Positions 5,365 to 6,278 of a DNA stretch of 6,278 bases are shown in pieces. The first letter of the stretch is position 1. The number at the start of each line of letters is the position of its first letter. Below the pieces are notes generated by a model that was not told where the DNA came from, did not search any database, and saw nothing but the letters and a program-made list of their open reading frames with translations. Both the position numbers and the translations under genes were made by a program. Source of the DNA: an uncultured Thermomicrobiales bacterium (GTDB lineage Bacteria > Chloroflexota > Chloroflexia > Thermomicrobiales > UBA6265); assembly GCA_902806395.1 (NCBI GenBank), contig CADCWH010000270.1:1-6278 (forward strand), read 5' to 3'.

Positions 5365-6278
5365 ATGATCTATCTGGACAACGCTGCCACGAGCTGGCCC
5401 AAACCGCCGGCGGTGATCGAGACGCTGGGAACCTTCTTGGGTAACGCCGGAGCGAACCCTGGCCGCGGCAGCCATCGGATGGCCCGGGACGCCGCCGCCG
5501 CGATCGCCGAGACGCGTTGGCGGTTGGCTACCCTGCTAGGCGTGAGAGACCCGGACCGCGTCGTATTCACCGGCAGCGCGACCGAGGCACTCAACCTCGC
5601 CATCCTGGGCCTCGCACGGCCAGGTGACCGCGTCGTCTCGACCGGAATGGGACACAACGCCGTCAGACGGCCGTTGGCTGTCGTGGGTCGCCAAGGGGTC
5701 GACGTCATGACCGTAGCGCCCGGGACAGATGGCGAGATCGACATGGATCGCGTCTCGGCGGCAGCGCAGCGGTCCAGGCTCGTCGTGATGACCCACGCCT
5801 CCAACGTCAACGGCGCGATCCAACGGGTGGCTGATGTCTCTCGTGTGGTCCGAGAAGCGGACTCCCTGCTCCTCCTCGACGCCTCGCAGACGGCGGGAGC
5901 CATGCCACTCGACATGGACGTGCTCGGCGTTGACCTCCTCGCCGTCCCCGGGCACAAGGGTCTGCTTGGCCCGCCGGGAACTGGCGCTCTGCTGGTCGGC
6001 CCTCGCGTCGATCCCGACGAACTCCGGCCACTCCTCACCGGCGGGACCGGGTTCCGGTCGGAGCAGGATGCGGCACCGACCGAGCTGCCATATCGATACG
6101 AGTCGGGCACGTTGAACACCGTCGGGATCGCGGCGTGGGGCGCCGGCCTCGACTATCTCGCGCAGCGCGGAGTGGCAGAGATCGCATCCCACGAGGCCGG
6201 TCTGGTGGCCGACCTCATCCATGGCCTGGCACCCATCCCCGGGGTGTCAGTGTTCGCCTCACCGGAGCCGGCTCGTCA
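5365..6278 (+). CDS. Cysteine desulfurase family protein (class-V PLP enzyme), 3' end outside window
   Basis: The frame is open without a stop to the window end, giving 304 residues of an expected 380 or so. It belongs to the class-V aminotransferase fold and most resembles the NifS-like family recognised by an N-terminal YLDNAATSWPKP (3-14). Further signatures are GANPGRGSHRMA (29-40), SATEALN (71-77), His97 in GHNAVRRP (the residue that stacks on the PLP ring), HASNVNG (144-150), Asp172 and Gln175 in LLLLDASQTAG, PGHKGLLGPPGTG (195-207, with Lys198 as the Schiff-base lysine) and YESGTLNT (245-252). The catalytic Cys loop lies beyond residue 304 and cannot be checked, so selenocysteine lyase or another PLP activity is not formally excluded. 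The start ATG is 7 bp after the E1-like stop with no convincing Shine-Dalgarno, suggesting translational coupling. It would supply persulfide sulfur to the E1-like protein or its carrier. Confidence 0.92.
   Translation, partial: MIYLDNAATSWPKPPAVIETLGTFLGNAGANPGRGSHRMARDAAAAIAETRWRLATLLGVRDPDRVVFTGSATEALNLAILGLARPGDRVVSTGMGHNAVRRPLAVVGRQGVDVMTVAPGTDGEIDMDRVSAAAQRSRLVVMTHASNVNGAIQRVADVSRVVREADSLLLLDASQTAGAMPLDMDVLGVDLLAVPGHKGLLGPPGTGALLVGPRVDPDELRPLLTGGTGFRSEQDAAPTELPYRYESGTLNTVGIAAWGAGLDYLAQRGVAEIASHEAGLVADLIHGLAPIPGVSVFASPEPAR

Noticed and set aside
5370..6222. Long minus-strand open frames (249 and 228 codons) opposite the cysteine desulfurase.
   Set aside because: The plus frame shows all PLP-enzyme motifs in order; the minus translations are Arg/Ser/Pro-rich without motifs.
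4332..6278. E1-like enzyme as part of an anti-phage ubiquitin-like conjugation system (CBASS or Bil type).
   Set aside because: No E2-like, JAB-type protease, nucleotidyltransferase or ubiquitin-like gene is present, and the neighbour is a cysteine desulfurase, which fits sulfur transfer better.
1..6278. CRISPR array, tRNA/rRNA genes, transposase or long direct repeats.
   Set aside because: I saw no regularly spaced repeats, no cloverleaf or rRNA-like sequence, and no transposase motifs in any frame.

Overview
This is a GC-rich bacterial window (roughly 63-65% G+C by eye) carrying seven protein-coding genes in four transcription blocks, with no RNA gene, CRISPR array or mobile element that I can recognise. 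The mix of genes suggests a free-living, high-GC, possibly Chloroflexota (Thermomicrobia-like) or actinobacterial genome. It includes a membrane-anchored bacterial SH3 protein next to tyrA, an E1-like enzyme with an extra C-terminal domain next to a family-V cysteine desulfurase, and a strong hairpin terminator without a U-tract. The lineage is an inference from gene content and base composition, not from a marker gene.

Layout. (1) Positions 2-619, plus strand: the C-terminal 205 residues of a NuoF-type NADH-binding flavoprotein subunit (SLBB domain plus the four-cysteine iron-sulfur domain). It is followed by a 23-bp-stem hairpin at 665-714 that probably terminates both this gene and the convergent one. 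(2) Positions 778-1764, minus strand: an ornithine cyclodeaminase/mu-crystallin family NAD(P)-dependent enzyme with a strong Shine-Dalgarno. (3) A divergent intergenic region (1765-1935) with a TGGTATACT promoter-like element leads to a plus-strand pair. The first gene is a single-pass membrane protein with an extracytoplasmic SH3b domain (1936-2514) and the second is prephenate dehydrogenase tyrA (2576-3616). (4) A convergent minus-strand gene of unknown function (3647-4156) meets tyrA across a small hairpin. (5) A second divergent region (4157-4331) leads to a two-gene plus-strand operon. It encodes a ThiF/MoeB/HesA-type adenylyltransferase with an additional C-terminal domain (4332-5357) and, 7 bp later, a cysteine desulfurase-family PLP enzyme (5365 to beyond the window end).

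How they work together. The clearest functional unit is the last pair. A cysteine desulfurase makes a protein persulfide, and an E1-like enzyme adenylates the C-terminus of a small ubiquitin-like carrier that receives the sulfur. The carrier itself is not in the window. TyrA serves tyrosine synthesis. The SH3b protein is probably co-transcribed with it, but no functional link is evident. The oxidoreductase fragment, the ornithine cyclodeaminase homologue and the unknown gene look like independent units. Nothing here is demonstrably a new system. The most interesting items are the extra domain on the E1-like protein in place of a rhodanese domain, the uncharacterised 169-residue protein, and the unusual sequence after the third cluster cysteine of the NuoF-type protein.
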